Source: Azolla caroliniana | Taxonomy: Eukaryota > Polypodiophyta | Direction of reading: 5' to 3' | Assembly (NCBI GenBank): GCA_043228905.1 | Contig: JBHGNT010000010.1 | Location: forward strand, 7,936,001 to 8,000,000 | Length of the DNA stretch: 64,000 nucleotides | In this document: one piece after another, positions 43,629-54,670 of the stretch | Layout: every line of letters begins with the position of its first letter | Numbering within the stretch: the first letter of the stretch is position 1 | Translations under genes and position numbers: made by a program | Notes under the pieces: generated by a model | Databases searched by the model: none | What the model saw: only the letters and a program-made list of their open reading frames with translations | Told to the model about the DNA's origin: nothing

Positions 43629-43869
43629 TTAGGAAGACATTGCTAACTTGTTTAGAGGGAATGGAACCACTAATGGGTTGCACAGATCTAGGACTATTGA
43701 ACCAAACGACTCCTATTTTGGCTGGACTTAGTCGTTTAACTCTTCTTCTAATTGACGAAAGACTTCAAATTTGTTTAATAGGCTTGGGCTATTAGGATTA
43801 TTTGACACTCCTAATGAAATAGACTAAGGTTTAATACTGTTAGTACTAGCGGATATTTGATTTACCTAT

Positions 43870-44870
43870 CTTCTTAGCCTATGAAGACAATTGACTGCAA
43901 TATGCCTCGGTCCACCACAATAAAGACAGAGTCGATTTGCTCGACGTCGTTGCTTTTCCTCTTTCGATAATGGTCCGCGACGAAGTGTGGTGTCGATTTC
44001 CATCGGGGTTGGAGTATTTGCTAGAGAAGCCTTATATGACTCTCTTGGAAAAGGTTTTGCTACAATTGAGGCATAGGTGGGCTTTAACCTTGTTCTTGCC
44101 ATCTGGAACTGACATTTCGAACGTCATTCGAAAAGGCGGTTATCGCATCGTACTGCTCGACTAGTTGCTTCTGTAAGCGACTTTGGTTCTTTGGGGAAGG
44201 TCAAGAGTAAATCCTTGACATCATTACGTAGGCCATAGCGAAATTGTGCCATCAATGCTTGGTCATCGTAGGGAATATTAGTGGCGAGAGGACGAAAATC
44301 CGCGACATAAGCTGAGGCCGACTGATCACCTTGACACATTCTTCGGATTTTGTTGATTGCCGTCCTAATGCTATCGGTATCTCCAAAACATTCTTTAAAC
44401 TCACTAATAAACTCCTCAAAATTATTTAACAAAGGAGAGTCTTTTTCTAACAAAGGGGCGAATCATGCCAAAGATGTGCCACTAAGTAGCGTGCCTACTA
44501 GTCCCACTTGTGATGCATCGGTGGGATATCGAGAAGGATGCATTTGAATCACCAAATGTACTTGATTAAGAAATCCTCTAAACTGTGATCGCGTTCCCTC
44601 GAATTTCATAGGAAGAACGATCTTGGGTTCCTTGGGAGTCCCTTGAGTGCTTGGTCCATGTTGTTGTAATGACACAATAGTTGCTTCAAGTTGTTGCACG
44701 ATAACGTCAGCTCCCCATGTTGTTGTTGTTTTTATAGAGCTATTTGTTGAAGATCCCCCAACAAACGATGATTTTCTTGTTCTAGTGCTACAAACGTTTC
44801 TTTTAAGCACTGGAGCTCTGAGAAAACGGATTGATATTCTTGAGCGCTAATAGTTGGCATTTAGTATTGG
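43870..44870 (-). pseudogene. Ty3-1 second copy: gag
   Basis: Gag fragments on the minus strand: KEPKIVLPMKFEGTRSQFRG, TDASQVGLVGTLLSGTSLA, a stop, FAPLLEKDSPLLNNFEEFIS, FRYGLRNDVKDLLLTFPKEP, a frame break near 44130, TPMEIDTTLRRGPLSKEEKQ and the knuckle CLYCGGPRHIAVNC. It shows the ancestral residues at positions that are stop codons in Ty3-1. Confidence 0.88.
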
Positions 44871-44938
44871 AGGAAGGAAGGATAAGAGAATTATATGAAG
44901 GGAAGAAGGGATAAGAAGATAGGAAATTCGGTTCAAAC

Positions 44939-45339
44939 TATGAGAGATAGTACTAGAGGCAAGGAGAATTAGTATTAAAGATAGAGGAGAAGAATGAGGA
45001 TTAGTACTATGAAGGGAAAGAGTGTGTGAGAATCACAAGAGGGGAAGAGAGAGAGAGAGTAGAGAGAGTAGAGAGAGAATGATGGCTTAAGACTGGCGTT
45101 GAAGCGAATTGGTTCTAAATAATGCCATGTGGCTCTATTTATAGTACTCTCAGGAGTATTCCTGAAGTTTCTAGAATGTTCTAGAGTAATCTGGAATATA
45201 CATGAATTTCCTATGGTGAAATAATAAATGAAATATCTTTTGTATTACAATGCATGGTTTAATGATAAGGGTTCAACTCATGTAACACAAGATCATGGGT
45301 TCGAATCCTTTTGGAGCTATACCATGCCATATCATGACA
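44939..45339 (-). repeat. Ty3-1 second copy: 5' LTR and self-priming site
   Basis: Minus strand starts TGTCATGATATGGCATGG at 45339. TATAAATAGAG is followed 33 nt later by AATTCGCTTCAA (complement of 45099-45110). After the LTR comes GTTTGAACCGAATTTCC, whose TTGAACCGAATT (complement of 44925-44936) pairs with the transcript start at 11 of 12 positions. The antisense A/B-box pair is kept (45254-45308). Confidence 0.85.
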
Positions 45340-45605
45340 CCCACCGACAGCCGATCGACTTCACTCCTTTCGGTACATCAACCAAGTCCCACGTCTCATT
45401 TTCCATGAGCGCGTGCATCTCCTCCTCCATGGCCTTCTGCCAATTCGGGTCCTTAGTCGCTTCTGCGTAGCTCTCCGACTCACGCACGACGGCCACCTTC
45501 GCCATGTACGCATAATGATGCGCCATATATACTTGTACCGAACTCTTAGGATAATGACCGGCCACAACCGATTTCACTCCGAATGTTCGGGTGCAAAGAT
45601 CTCGA
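45340..45605 (-). pseudogene. Copia RT start fragment
   Basis: Minus strand reads SVVAGHYPKSSVQVYMAHHY, YAEATKDPNWQKAMEEEMHA and LMENETWDLVDVPKGVKSIG up to CRW, where the chromovirus inserted. The ENETWDLV...IGCRW block is the typical start of copia RT. Family is uncertain (A- or D-like). Confidence 0.8.
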
Positions 45606-45958
45606 AAGGTAGTGCATAGACAAAAAATGGGAAGGCAGAAAACACAAGTACTGAGACACAAGATCTTTTACGTGGAAAACCCTAATGGGAAAAACCACGA
45701 GGGTCCACAAACCCAAAGAAACAGAATCACCAAGAATGAGGGAGGAATACAAGAAGACTTAGAGGCAACAACCTCGAGCTCATCTTAGTCAAAATGACGG
45801 CTGTAGAGTTACTCACAGTCTTACACACACACTCTCTCACCTACTAGTTACAGAGGCAACTACCTTCTCTAACTATACAACAATGATCAACTCTACTTTT
45901 AAAGTTTTTGCCCTAGTTGTTTATATACTAAAACAACTTTCTGCTATTTACAAGTATA
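45606..45958 (-). repeat. Copia LTR-like fragment
   Basis: Minus strand contains GTATATAAACAACTAGGGC, GGACCCTCGTGGTTTTTCCC and ATTAGGGTTTTCCACGT, matching the layout of the 3' half of the Copia-B LTR (ACTCCCGTGG, TAGGGTTTTCCACGTT) but clearly diverged. It provides the left target-site flank GTATA (45954-45958) of the intact Copia-B. Confidence 0.6.
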
Positions 45959-46570
45959 TGTTGGGATTACGGTCCCTTCGGATGGGATGGTCGGATGTCG
46001 GAGATGAATGCCGACGAGCCCGGTTTCGGTTTCGGAACCGGATGATGAAGACCCCGGCTTCGGAGCCGGATGACGAATGTACCCGGAGAGCGATCCGGAT
46101 GCAGGGACATATCCGTGAATATGTTTGCTATGGGCCCCTGAGGCTATAGTTGTAAATAGCCCCAAAGTCATATATGTATAAATATGACTTAGGGCAAACT
46201 GTTTTAGTGTTGCTGATCATTTTTCTGTTTTTCCACTCAAGAGGAGTGAAGAGGGAGCAGCCGTGAGAGAGAGAGAGAGATAGAGCGTGAGAGAGGAAGA
46301 GGACGACGCCTCTGTGTATTTCCGCCGCCTGTGGCGAGGACAGCGAGCTCAAGGTCGTCGCCTTGCAGCTCGCCATTGTATACTTCTCTTTGTATAGTGT
46401 TGGTTTGGAGTCTTGTACTCCCGTGGTTTTTTTCCCATCTAGGGTTTTCCACGTTAATCCCTGTGTATTCGTGTGTTTCTCTCTGTGGTTCCTATTTTCT
46501 GCTGCATTGATTCGCGATTACTTGGTTGTGGCCGAGTGGTGAAGGTGAATCGAAGCGTCGATTCCCAACA
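45959..46570 (+). repeat. Copia-B 5' LTR
   Basis: Starts TGTTGGGATTACGG and ends CGATTCCCAACA (12-bp-class imperfect inverted ends). GTATAAATATGACTTAGGGC near 46178 holds the probable TATA box. A GA tract (46263-46280) and the GGGTTTTCCACGTT block follow. Confidence 0.95.
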
Positions 46571-46600
46571 AACTGGTATCAGAGCGAGCTGCTGCAGAAA

Positions 46601-49600
46601 ATGGAAGGCGGCGGCAGCGGGCAGCCGGGGATGATGGTGCTGAATGCGCAGAATTACGCCGACTGGAAGATCAAGATGGAGGATCTTCTGATTGTTCGGG
46701 ACCTGTACGAACCGATTGACAGGTCGGAAATACCGAAGGGGGTACTTGAGTCGGAATGGAGGCTTCTGAACCGGAAAGCCGTTGCAACCATTCGGCAATA
46801 CGTCGACGTGAGCGTTCTACAACATGTGGCGAACGACACCAACGCATATGAGATGTGGCGGAAGCTGTCGGGCCTCTATGAGAGGAAGAATGCGTTGAAC
46901 CGGACCTCCCTGATGAGGAAGATAGTGAATCTCAAGTACCGGGACGACGAGAGTATGGTGGAACACGTAAGCACGTTCATGGGATTCGTGAATCAGCTTG
47001 CGGCGATCAAGTTCCCGTTGGAGGATGCAATGCAAGCCATCATCCTGATGTGTACATTGCCGGAAAGCTGGGAGAACTTGGTGGTGACTCTCAGCACCTC
47101 CTGCACCGAAGATAACTTGTCCTTACAAACGGTAAAGACAAGTATTTTGAACGAAGAAGCGCGTCGGAGAGATAAAGAACCGGCCTTCGACTCGAAGGCG
47201 CTGCTTACCGAATCGGATCGGGGAAGACAATGGAACCGGAGTCCGCAAAGACGGGAGAAGTCGGGGACCCGGTCGCAGTCAAGAGGAAGGCCCACATGCT
47301 TCCACTGTGGGAAGCCGGGGCACTTCCGAAAGAATTGTCGGCATTACCGAAAAGACAACGGAGCCGACGACACCGATTCGAAGAAGTCACCGGAGAGAAA
47401 CGGTGCATACCGGGGAGCCACGGACCGGAGAGGTTCGGATCGGCGAGGGCAGGACCGGAAAGGAACAACGGCACTCGCGGCAAGTGAGGAAGAAATCATG
47501 CTCATCACCGAAGAAGGTGAACTAAACATTGCCGGCGATGAGACGACCTGGGTGGTCGATTCCGGAGCATCGTTCCACCTGACCCCGGAGAGAAGATACT
47601 TCTCATCCTACACAACCGGTGAGCATGGCTGTGTTCGGATGGGAAATGAAGGTACGTGCCGGATTGCCGGCATAGGAGACGTGTGGTTGACAACCCCGAC
47701 CGGATGCAAAATGCTGCTGAAGGATGTCCGACACGTTCCGGAGGTTCGATTGAACCTGATTTCGGCCGGGAGGCTAGACGATGAAGGCTACACAGGTAGC
47801 ATCCGGAACGACGTAATGAAGTTCAGCAAGGGGAGCCTGATAGTGGCTCGGGCCCGGAAAGACAACACACTGTACCTGATGAATGCCCGGTTATGTCCTG
47901 AAGAGCTGAATGTGGCAGCCGACACTGCCGGTGAGCTGTGGCACAAAAGACTGTGTCACATGAGTGAGAAGGGGATGAAGAGGCTTGCAGAAGACAACCT
48001 TATTCCAGTGAAGCATGTGCACCTGGAGAAGTGCACCGATTGCCTGGCCGGTAAGCAGAACCGAACCTCCTTCCACTCAAGGCCACCGACGAGACGTAGC
48101 GCACCATTGGAGTTGGTGCACACTGATGTGTGTCAGGTAGAAACGAAGTCACATGGCGGAGCCCAGTACTTCGTAACATTCATTGATGATCACAGCCGGA
48201 AGCTGTGGACGGCACCGCTGAAGACAAAGGACCAAGTGTTGTGCGTCTTCAAAGAACTCCACGCGAGAGTGGAAAGGGAATCCGGCAAGAAGCTGAAAGC
48301 GATACGAGCGGATAACGGAGGGGAATACCGGGGGCAGTTCCAGGAGTACTGTCGCTCGAAGGGAATCCGGCTCGAGTTTACTGTGCCGAAGACGCCAGAA
48401 CTGAACGGGCTGGCCGAGAGGATGAACCGGACCATAATGGAGAGGGTCCGGAGTATGCTGGCCCATGCGAAATTACCCAAGGGGTTTTGGGCTGAGGCAA
48501 TGTCGACGGCGACATACGTGATAAACAGATCACCCTCAGTACCTTTGGACGGAGACACGCCGCAGAAAGTGTGGACCGGTAAGGAAGTGTCCTACCAGCA
48601 TCTGAAGGTGTTCGGGTGTCTCGCATACGTGCATGTGGCAAAGGACCAGAGAGGAAAGCTAGATCCAAAGACCCGGCCATGCATATTCCTCGGTTACGGC
48701 GACGACGAGTTCGGCTACCGAGTATGGGACCCGGTCGACAAGAAGATATTCAGGAGTCGAGACATCATCTTCATGGAGGACAAGACACTCGCCGACTGGG
48801 AATCGGAGAAGAAGATGAAGAGCTCCAAGTCGACCGGTGAGGATCAACTCTACGAGGAGCAGTCCCGACCGGTAAGGGACCGGTTAGCACTCGAGGATCC
48901 GGCCGAAGACGGTGAAGAAACAGAACCGGCCGAAGAAGATGAAAATGATACCGGAACCGGCCCCGATCCCGAAATGGATTCGGATGAAGAAGAATCGGAA
49001 GAACCGGTTACCGAAGCTCCGGAACGGAGATATCCTCTAAGAGAGAGAAGGGCCCCCCGGAGATTTCCGGAACCAGAGCACGTGCTGCTAACCGACGAGG
49101 GGGAGCCGGAGAGCTTTGAAGAAGCAAAACATGACACCCAGAGCCGCAGGTGGTTGAGTGCCATGCAGGACGAGATGGATTCCCTGCATGAGAACCACAC
49201 ATATGAACTTGTGGAGTTGCCGAAAGGAAAGCGGGCACTTCGAAACAAGTGGGTGTTCAAGCTGAAACCGGGAGATGCCGGAAACCCCCCGAGATACAAA
49301 GCCAGGATCGTGGTGAAGGGGTTTCAGCAGAAGAAGGGCGTCGACTTCGACGAGATATTTGCCCCGGTAGTGAAGATGACCTCCATCCGGACGGTGCTGA
49401 GCATAGCGGCAAGCATGGACCTCGAGGTAGAACAGATGGACGTGAAGACGGCATTCCTTCACGGTGACCTCGATGAAGAGATCTACATGCAGCAACCGGA
49501 AGGATTCGAGAAGAAAGGGAAGGAGCACCTGGTATGCCGGTTGAAGAAGAGCCTTTACGGACTGAAGCAGGCTCCCCGGCAATGGTACCGGAAGTTCGAC

Positions 49601-50674
49601 TCCTTCATGACCGACGAAGGGTACCTCAAAACGCAGTCCGACCACTGCGTGTTTGTGAAGAAGTTCGAAGGAGGAGACTTTCTAATACTCCTCCTGTACG
49701 TGGACGACATGTTGATCGTCGGACGGGACCAGGTCAAGATACGGATGCTGAAGAAGGCTCTTCACCGAACCTTCTCAATGAAGGACCTGGGTCCGGCGAG
49801 GCAAATACTAGGGATGCACATCATCCGGGACCGGAAGAAGAAGCAGTTGTGGCTGTCACAGGAGAAGTACGTGACGAAGGTGCTTCACCGGTTCAACATG
49901 TCGGAAGCAAGACCGGTCGGATCGACCCTCCCGGCAAACTGCAAGCTGTCCAGCAAGCAAAGTCCCAAGACAAAGGCTGAAAAGGAGGATATGATGAAAG
50001 TGCCGTATGCCTCAGCCGTCGGGAGCTTGATGTACGCCATGGTGTGTACGAGACCGGACATAGGATATGCAGTCGGAGTGGTGAGCCGGTACATGAGCAA
50101 TCCCGGCAAAGAGCATTGGAACGCGGCCAAGTGGATACTCCGATACCTGAAAGGCACGGCAAACGTGTGCCTCCGATTCGGCTCCGGTAAGCCCGAACTC
50201 GACGGCTTCACCGATTCGGATATGTCGGCTGATGCAGATACTAGCCGGTCCACATCAGGGTATGTGATGACGTATGCAGGGGGAGCCGTTTCGTGGCAGT
50301 CGAGGCTGCAGAAGACGGTTGCGTTGTCAACCACGGAGGCGGAGTACATGGCAGCTGTTGAAGCCGGCAAGGAAATAATATGGATGAAGGACTTCATTAG
50401 AGAGCTCGGTATCCGGCAGGAGGAGTACCGACTCTACTGCGACAATCAGAGTGCAATCCACCTTGCGAAGAACGCGGCCTATCACTCCCGGACGAAGCAC
50501 ATCCAGCGAAGATATCACTGGATCCGGGAAAGGATAGAAGACAAGGAGTTCGTGCTGACAAAGATCCACACGGACGAGAACGGGTCGGATATGCTGACCA
50601 AGGTGCTCACACCCGACAAGCTGGAAGCATGCCGGAAGAGGATCGGATTGGAAAGACATCCCATGCCGAAGTGA
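46601..50674 (+). CDS. Copia-B Gag-Pol polyprotein
   Basis: Single frame of 1357 aa from ATG 46601 (MEGGGSGQPGMMVLNAQNYA) to TGA 50674; the frame is open further upstream but without ATG. Order: UBN2 Gag (about 20-200), CCHC knuckle CFHCGKPGHFRKNC (about 233), protease VVDSGASFHLTPE (about 318), GAG-pre-integrase ELWHKRLCHMSEKGMKRLAE (about 445), integrase D,D,E in LVHTDVCQVE, IRADNGGEYRG and LNGLAERMNRTIME, an acidic E/D-rich linker (about 780-810), RT with NKWVFKLKPG, KTAFLHGDLDEEIYM and LLLYVDDMLIVG (about 1033), RNase H with DGFTDSDMSADADT, LSTTEAEYMAAVEAGKE and TDENGSDMLTKVL. All catalytic residues appear present. It is TNT1/1-94-like. Length is normal for copia Gag-Pol. Confidence 0.97.
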   Translation: MEGGGSGQPGMMVLNAQNYADWKIKMEDLLIVRDLYEPIDRSEIPKGVLESEWRLLNRKAVATIRQYVDVSVLQHVANDTNAYEMWRKLSGLYERKNALNRTSLMRKIVNLKYRDDESMVEHVSTFMGFVNQLAAIKFPLEDAMQAIILMCTLPESWENLVVTLSTSCTEDNLSLQTVKTSILNEEARRRDKEPAFDSKALLTESDRGRQWNRSPQRREKSGTRSQSRGRPTCFHCGKPGHFRKNCRHYRKDNGADDTDSKKSPERNGAYRGATDRRGSDRRGQDRKGTTALAASEEEIMLITEEGELNIAGDETTWVVDSGASFHLTPERRYFSSYTTGEHGCVRMGNEGTCRIAGIGDVWLTTPTGCKMLLKDVRHVPEVRLNLISAGRLDDEGYTGSIRNDVMKFSKGSLIVARARKDNTLYLMNARLCPEELNVAADTAGELWHKRLCHMSEKGMKRLAEDNLIPVKHVHLEKCTDCLAGKQNRTSFHSRPPTRRSAPLELVHTDVCQVETKSHGGAQYFVTFIDDHSRKLWTAPLKTKDQVLCVFKELHARVERESGKKLKAIRADNGGEYRGQFQEYCRSKGIRLEFTVPKTPELNGLAERMNRTIMERVRSMLAHAKLPKGFWAEAMSTATYVINRSPSVPLDGDTPQKVWTGKEVSYQHLKVFGCLAYVHVAKDQRGKLDPKTRPCIFLGYGDDEFGYRVWDPVDKKIFRSRDIIFMEDKTLADWESEKKMKSSKSTGEDQLYEEQSRPVRDRLALEDPAEDGEETEPAEEDENDTGTGPDPEMDSDEEESEEPVTEAPERRYPLRERRAPRRFPEPEHVLLTDEGEPESFEEAKHDTQSRRWLSAMQDEMDSLHENHTYELVELPKGKRALRNKWVFKLKPGDAGNPPRYKARIVVKGFQQKKGVDFDEIFAPVVKMTSIRTVLSIAASMDLEVEQMDVKTAFLHGDLDEEIYMQQPEGFEKKGKEHLVCRLKKSLYGLKQAPRQWYRKFDSFMTDEGYLKTQSDHCVFVKKFEGGDFLILLLYVDDMLIVGRDQVKIRMLKKALHRTFSMKDLGPARQILGMHIIRDRKKKQLWLSQEKYVTKVLHRFNMSEARPVGSTLPANCKLSSKQSPKTKAEKEDMMKVPYASAVGSLMYAMVCTRPDIGYAVGVVSRYMSNPGKEHWNAAKWILRYLKGTANVCLRFGSGKPELDGFTDSDMSADADTSRSTSGYVMTYAGGAVSWQSRLQKTVALSTTEAEYMAAVEAGKEIIWMKDFIRELGIRQEEYRLYCDNQSAIHLAKNAAYHSRTKHIQRRYHWIRERIEDKEFVLTKIHTDENGSDMLTKVLTPDKLEACRKRIGLERHPMPK

Positions 50675-50684
50675 AGGGGGAGTT

Positions 50685-51296
50685 TGTTGGGATTACGGTC
50701 CCTTCGGATGGGATGGTCGGATGTCGGAGATGAATGCCGACGAGCCCGGTTTCGGTTTCGGAACCGGATGATGAAGACCCCGGCTTCGGAGCCGGATGAC
50801 GAATGTACCCGGAGAGCGATCCGGATGCAGGGACATATCCGTGAATATGTTTGCTATGGGCCCCTGAGGCTATAGTTGTAAATAGCCCCAAAGTCATATA
50901 TGTATAAATATGACTTAGGGCAAACTGTTTTAGTGTTGCTGATCATTTTTCTGTTTTTCCACTCAAGAGGAGTGAAGAGGGAGCAGCCGTGAGAGAGAGA
51001 GAGAGATAGAGCGTGAGAGAGGAAGAGGACGACGCCTCTGTGTATTTCCGCCGCCTGTGGCGAGGACAGCGAGCTCAAGGTCGTCGCCTTGCAGCTCGCC
51101 ATTGTATACTTCTCTTTGTATAGTGTTGGTTTGGAGTCTTGTACTCCCGTGGTTTTTTTCCCATCTAGGGTTTTCCACGTTAATCCCTGTGTATTCGTGT
51201 GTTTCTCTCTGTGGTTCCTATTTTCTGCTGCATTGATTCGCGATTACTTGGTTGTGGCCGAGTGGTGAAGGTGAATCGAAGCGTCGATTCCCAACA
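50685..51296 (+). repeat. Copia-B 3' LTR
   Basis: Appears identical to the 5' LTR over all 612 bp on direct reading. GTATA follows at 51297. Confidence 0.95.
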
Positions 51297-52980
51297 GTAT
51301 AGCCCACAAGGGGCACATTTGGACTATTTACATTGGGGAATGGAAGCCTATGCTGCTTCCCAAGCTGACAAGTTTCACAAATTTGGCCTTTCCGGCCACT
51401 GAACTTCGGTAGTTCGGAAACCACATGTTTCGATTGCATCTCCTAAAGCTTTTGAAAGTTGATGTGGCTGATCCGCTTATGCCACAGGTCGATGTTCGAC
51501 TCGACTTTGTGTCCTTTTGCGAACATAGCGGTGCCTACATTATTGGTTTTGAGGATGAACATTCTTCCATCCCGTCACCCTTGCACGATGATCCGGCCCT
51601 CCTCCTTGATGAAGCATCCATGGTGAGTGAACCAGACTTGCATTCCTTGATCCACAATCTGCCCGATCGACACCAAATTCCCGGTTATTGTCGGTACATA
51701 CAGGATGTTCCTCATGATTCCCTTCTAGATGACATGGCTCAGAGGGACATACCTGATATGCTGGATGGGATGTGGGGTGTCGTCTCCGGTTTTGACCACC
51801 CCTGACTTCTCCGGCCTCTTGAGAAAGGAGAACCTCTCTTTGTAGTTTGTCATATGATTTGAAGCTCTAGAGTCCACGTACCAAACTCCTTCCAACTTCG
51901 AGTTGGGAGCTCCTATCCGGTTGGCCTCATGCTTCTTTACGAGGTTGTTCCTAACCCAACTATCTTCGAGCCTCTAGCGAAGTGTGATCGGTGACGCCTA
52001 TCTATGTCTCTCCTCCGGCTCGATCCGGATTTGTCCAAATCGACCCTTTTTTTCCAACACTCGCTCTCTCTATGGCCCTTTCGGCCATAGTACCAACATT
52101 CCGTTTCGGCCTTTCCTTGCCGGTTTCTGGTGCCACTTTGACTCTCCCTGTTTTCAGAGGGTCCGGAATTGTTGTCGGCATTTTGATTATGCCTTTAGTT
52201 TTGCTCTTGTCGGCCACCTCCATTGCGTGTTGACCTGCCTCATCCGCCATGACCACGGGGCCTTTCTTCCTCCGTGTACAACATCTTGCTATCGGTGTGT
52301 CTACTCGTCGACGCACCCGCGTGGTTCCTCTCTACAAGGAGCATCGATTGTAAGTCGAAAAATGAAGGTGTATTCTCCCTTGTACATACAACCTTTTGGA
52401 ATGCTCCGAGCTTTGACGCTAGATCCCTGAGATAGACCAACACCATCTCATCCTCCTCGACAGTCATGTTGATGGAGGCAAGGGAGTTACAAATCTCTTT
52501 AATCTGGGTCATGTAGTTGGCCACCGATATGTCCTTCTATCGGATATTGCTCAACTCCTGTCGGAGTTGCAGCTTCCGGGCTGTGGTGCTTGCGACGAAG
52601 ACCTTCTTAAGGTTTCCCAAAGCTTCCTTTGGTGACTTGGTGTCCCGGATATGGCTAAGAAGTTGATCGCCAACACTAGAGTCAAAGTAGTACATCACCC
52701 TGCTTGCTGCTTGTTCCCAAGCCGGAAAGTCCCTGTGTGCCGCGTCAGGTGCCATATCATTAGCTTTGTCAACATAACTCTAGTGGCCATGCCTGAGCAG
52801 GTATTGGTGCATCTTGTATGACCACGGTGCGTAGTTGATTCTGTCGAGCTTCTCTGGCGGGAGCGAGTTAGCCATTCCTCTATCCATTCTTCCCTTCTTG
52901 TTCATTACCGGGTGTTAGGGTTCGTGTATAGAAATCACATGTCGGCAGCAGGGGTTCTCAACCCTCACGCTCTGATACCA
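51297..52980 (-). pseudogene. Copia-D gag to GAG-pre-integrase, broken
   Basis: Minus strand from the primer site TGGTATCAGAGCG (52980). Gag follows (AWEQAASRVMYYFDSSVGDQ, ATTARKLQLRQELSNIR, then MANYMTQIKEICNSLASINM, TRENTPSFFDLQSMLLVERN). Then come a knuckle region, the protease VWYVDSRASNHM (D-S-R-A, the glycine lost) and HIRYVPL/NILYVPTITGNLVS-type sequence. It ends with CETCQLGKQHRLPFPNVNSP near 51340. Several stops and frame changes occur. Its other end is lost at the Copia-B insertion. Confidence 0.85.
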
Positions 52981-53448
52981 TGTAAAAGTAAAAGTGTGGA
53001 AGCGTAAACAAAACTGGCTGAGCTAGATAACAACAGAACATAGAGATGAAGGTTTAATGGAAGCTTAACACAGTACGTGGGAGAGACAAAGTTAGAGCAG
53101 AATAAACTCAAATTCGAAATTACCCAAAATACTCTGTACATACAATTGTGCTTTACAACACTATTTATACAAGTCCTTAAAGGAATGACTAAGGTACTGA
53201 CAAGTACTTTAACGCTCGGACAAAGCATCAACATAGACTCCCAAAATTATGCCTAAGTACTAGGCCAGAGTTGTAGGCCTCTAACGGCCTACCGGTTACA
53301 ATCTGATCCGGATTATGATCTGACTCTTCGATCCAACTCTTGGTTCTGGATGCCGACTCGGATACCGATCCGGTTCTTCATTCCGGACTCCGATCCAACT
53401 CTGGCTTATTCAGCTGATCTGGATCCGGTTGAGCTTGTCCGTTCAACA
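52981..53448 (-). repeat. Copia-D 5' LTR
   Basis: Minus strand starts TGTTGAACGGACAAGCTCAA at 53448 and ends ACTTTTACTTTTACA at 52981, giving 468 bp. GTATAAATAGTG (near 53165 on the minus strand) is a probable TATA box. The related plus-strand fragment lies at 40019-40275. Confidence 0.88.
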
Positions 53449-53770
53449 ATTAGGGAAAGGACGAATCCGGATAGTTGTACCGATCCAGATCCACATTGAT
53501 TAGTAGCCGGTAGCCAGTAGCCGGTAAGGCACCGTGTTGTAATTTGTACTGGATGCCTATAAAAGGATCTAGATTGATGTATAAATCTTACGGAAGTAAT
53601 ACAAGTTAAGCGTGCTTTGTTGTTAATCTTATTGTCTCCTTTGTGTACTTGCCATCTATGTTGTAACTATTAATCATACGCGTGTAATTAAGAATTGGAT
53701 AAGTATTAAGTGGTCCAGAAGGCAATCCGGTAGTAGCTAGAGTGTTACGTATAACTTGTCAAATCAGTAC
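53449..53770 (+). repeat. LTR-like sequence with TATA box
   Basis: Contains CCTATAAAAGGATC near 53557, TAGCCGGTAGCCAGTAGCCGG repeats near 53503 and a T-rich downstream part. It lies between the Copia-D LTR and a plus-strand copia RT. It probably is part of an LTR, but I see no clear boundaries. Confidence 0.4.
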
Positions 53771-54670
53771 TAGATAATCATCCATATCACCAACCACCCC
53801 TTTGGATGCGTGTTCCAGATAGGACACCATGTGTTTCCGGCTAGTCCAATCCAGGATAAACAATTGACCGTTCGGTCAACCGGTACAAGGTCCGATTTGT
53901 GGCCAAAGGATATGCGTAGACCCATGACATCGACTACGACAAGACCTTTGCATCGATGGCGAAGATGACAACAGTCTGTGTGGTGCAAGAGATAGCAGTA
54001 GTAAGGGGGTGACATCTCCACTAGATGGACGTTAAGAACGTGTTTATTGAAGGAAACCTTGAAGAACAGGTAGTTATGGTCCAACCCCCTGGTTTTTAGT
54101 CGGAATTACACAAGTCAGTGGTATGTCGACTAAGGAAGATGGGGTTTGCGGTCTCAAAATTCATCCGGAAAGGTCCGAAGGGTCCTGTGTGCATCTTGTT
54201 GTATGTGGACGACCTAGTTGTTACCGGCCCTAACCTTGGTAAAATCAACCAAGTCAAGTCCCAGTTATCGGACGCATTTGAGATGAAGGACCCGGGGAAC
54301 CTTCACTACTTCCTTGGGATCGAAGTGATCAACACCCCCGACGATATATTGCTCACTTAGCAACATTACATGTTGAATATGTTGTACAAGTTTGGGATGA
54401 CGGAATGTTGATCTGTCTCTACGCCTCTCGACAGAAACCTCTTTGTGCGCAAGCGGTGTCGTGAAGAATGTGCAGATAAAGTCACATATTTCCTCAATGA
54501 ATTAGATGGGACAGAAATTCGTATCTCAATTGTAGGAAAAAGGATTAAAATATTTAAAAGGAGGTAGTCATTAGAGCCCGTATTTTATGAAGAAGTAGAA
54601 GAACTAAAAGAATCAGAAGAAGTGTTGGATGAACTCTACACAATCAATGTGCAAGTTCAGAGGGGGTGGG

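Larger units (their letters stand above)
41612..45339 (-). mobile_element. Ty3-1 second copy, truncated and degenerate
   Basis: Minus-strand relative of the chromovirus at 15143. The 5' LTR is 45339-44939, gag 44870-43870 and pol from about 43750 down to 41612, where it stops in the YRKFIHDYSQLILPL part of RT/RNase H. RNase H, integrase, chromodomain and the 3' LTR are absent. A hAT-like element is inserted in the protease region. It is inserted in a copia fragment at codons for IGCRW. It is old: many stops are present and the protein identity to Ty3-1 is visibly lower than between the Ty3-1 LTRs. Confidence 0.9.
45959..51296 (+). mobile_element. Copia-B: intact, very young Ty1/copia element
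   Basis: Two 612-bp LTRs (45959-46570, 50685-51296) appear identical throughout by eye. The target duplication GTATA is perfect (45954-45958, 51297-51301). The primer site TGGTATCAGAGCG starts at 46574 and the polypurine tract AAGGGGGAGTT ends just before the 3' LTR. One uninterrupted Gag-Pol fills the interior. All parts needed for autonomous transposition are present, so this is the best candidate for a recently or currently active element in the window. Confidence 0.97.

Noticed and set aside
51425-51805. 126-codon plus-strand frame
   Set aside because: The minus strand here encodes copia protease and GAG-pre-integrase fragments with family motifs, so the plus frame is a shadow.
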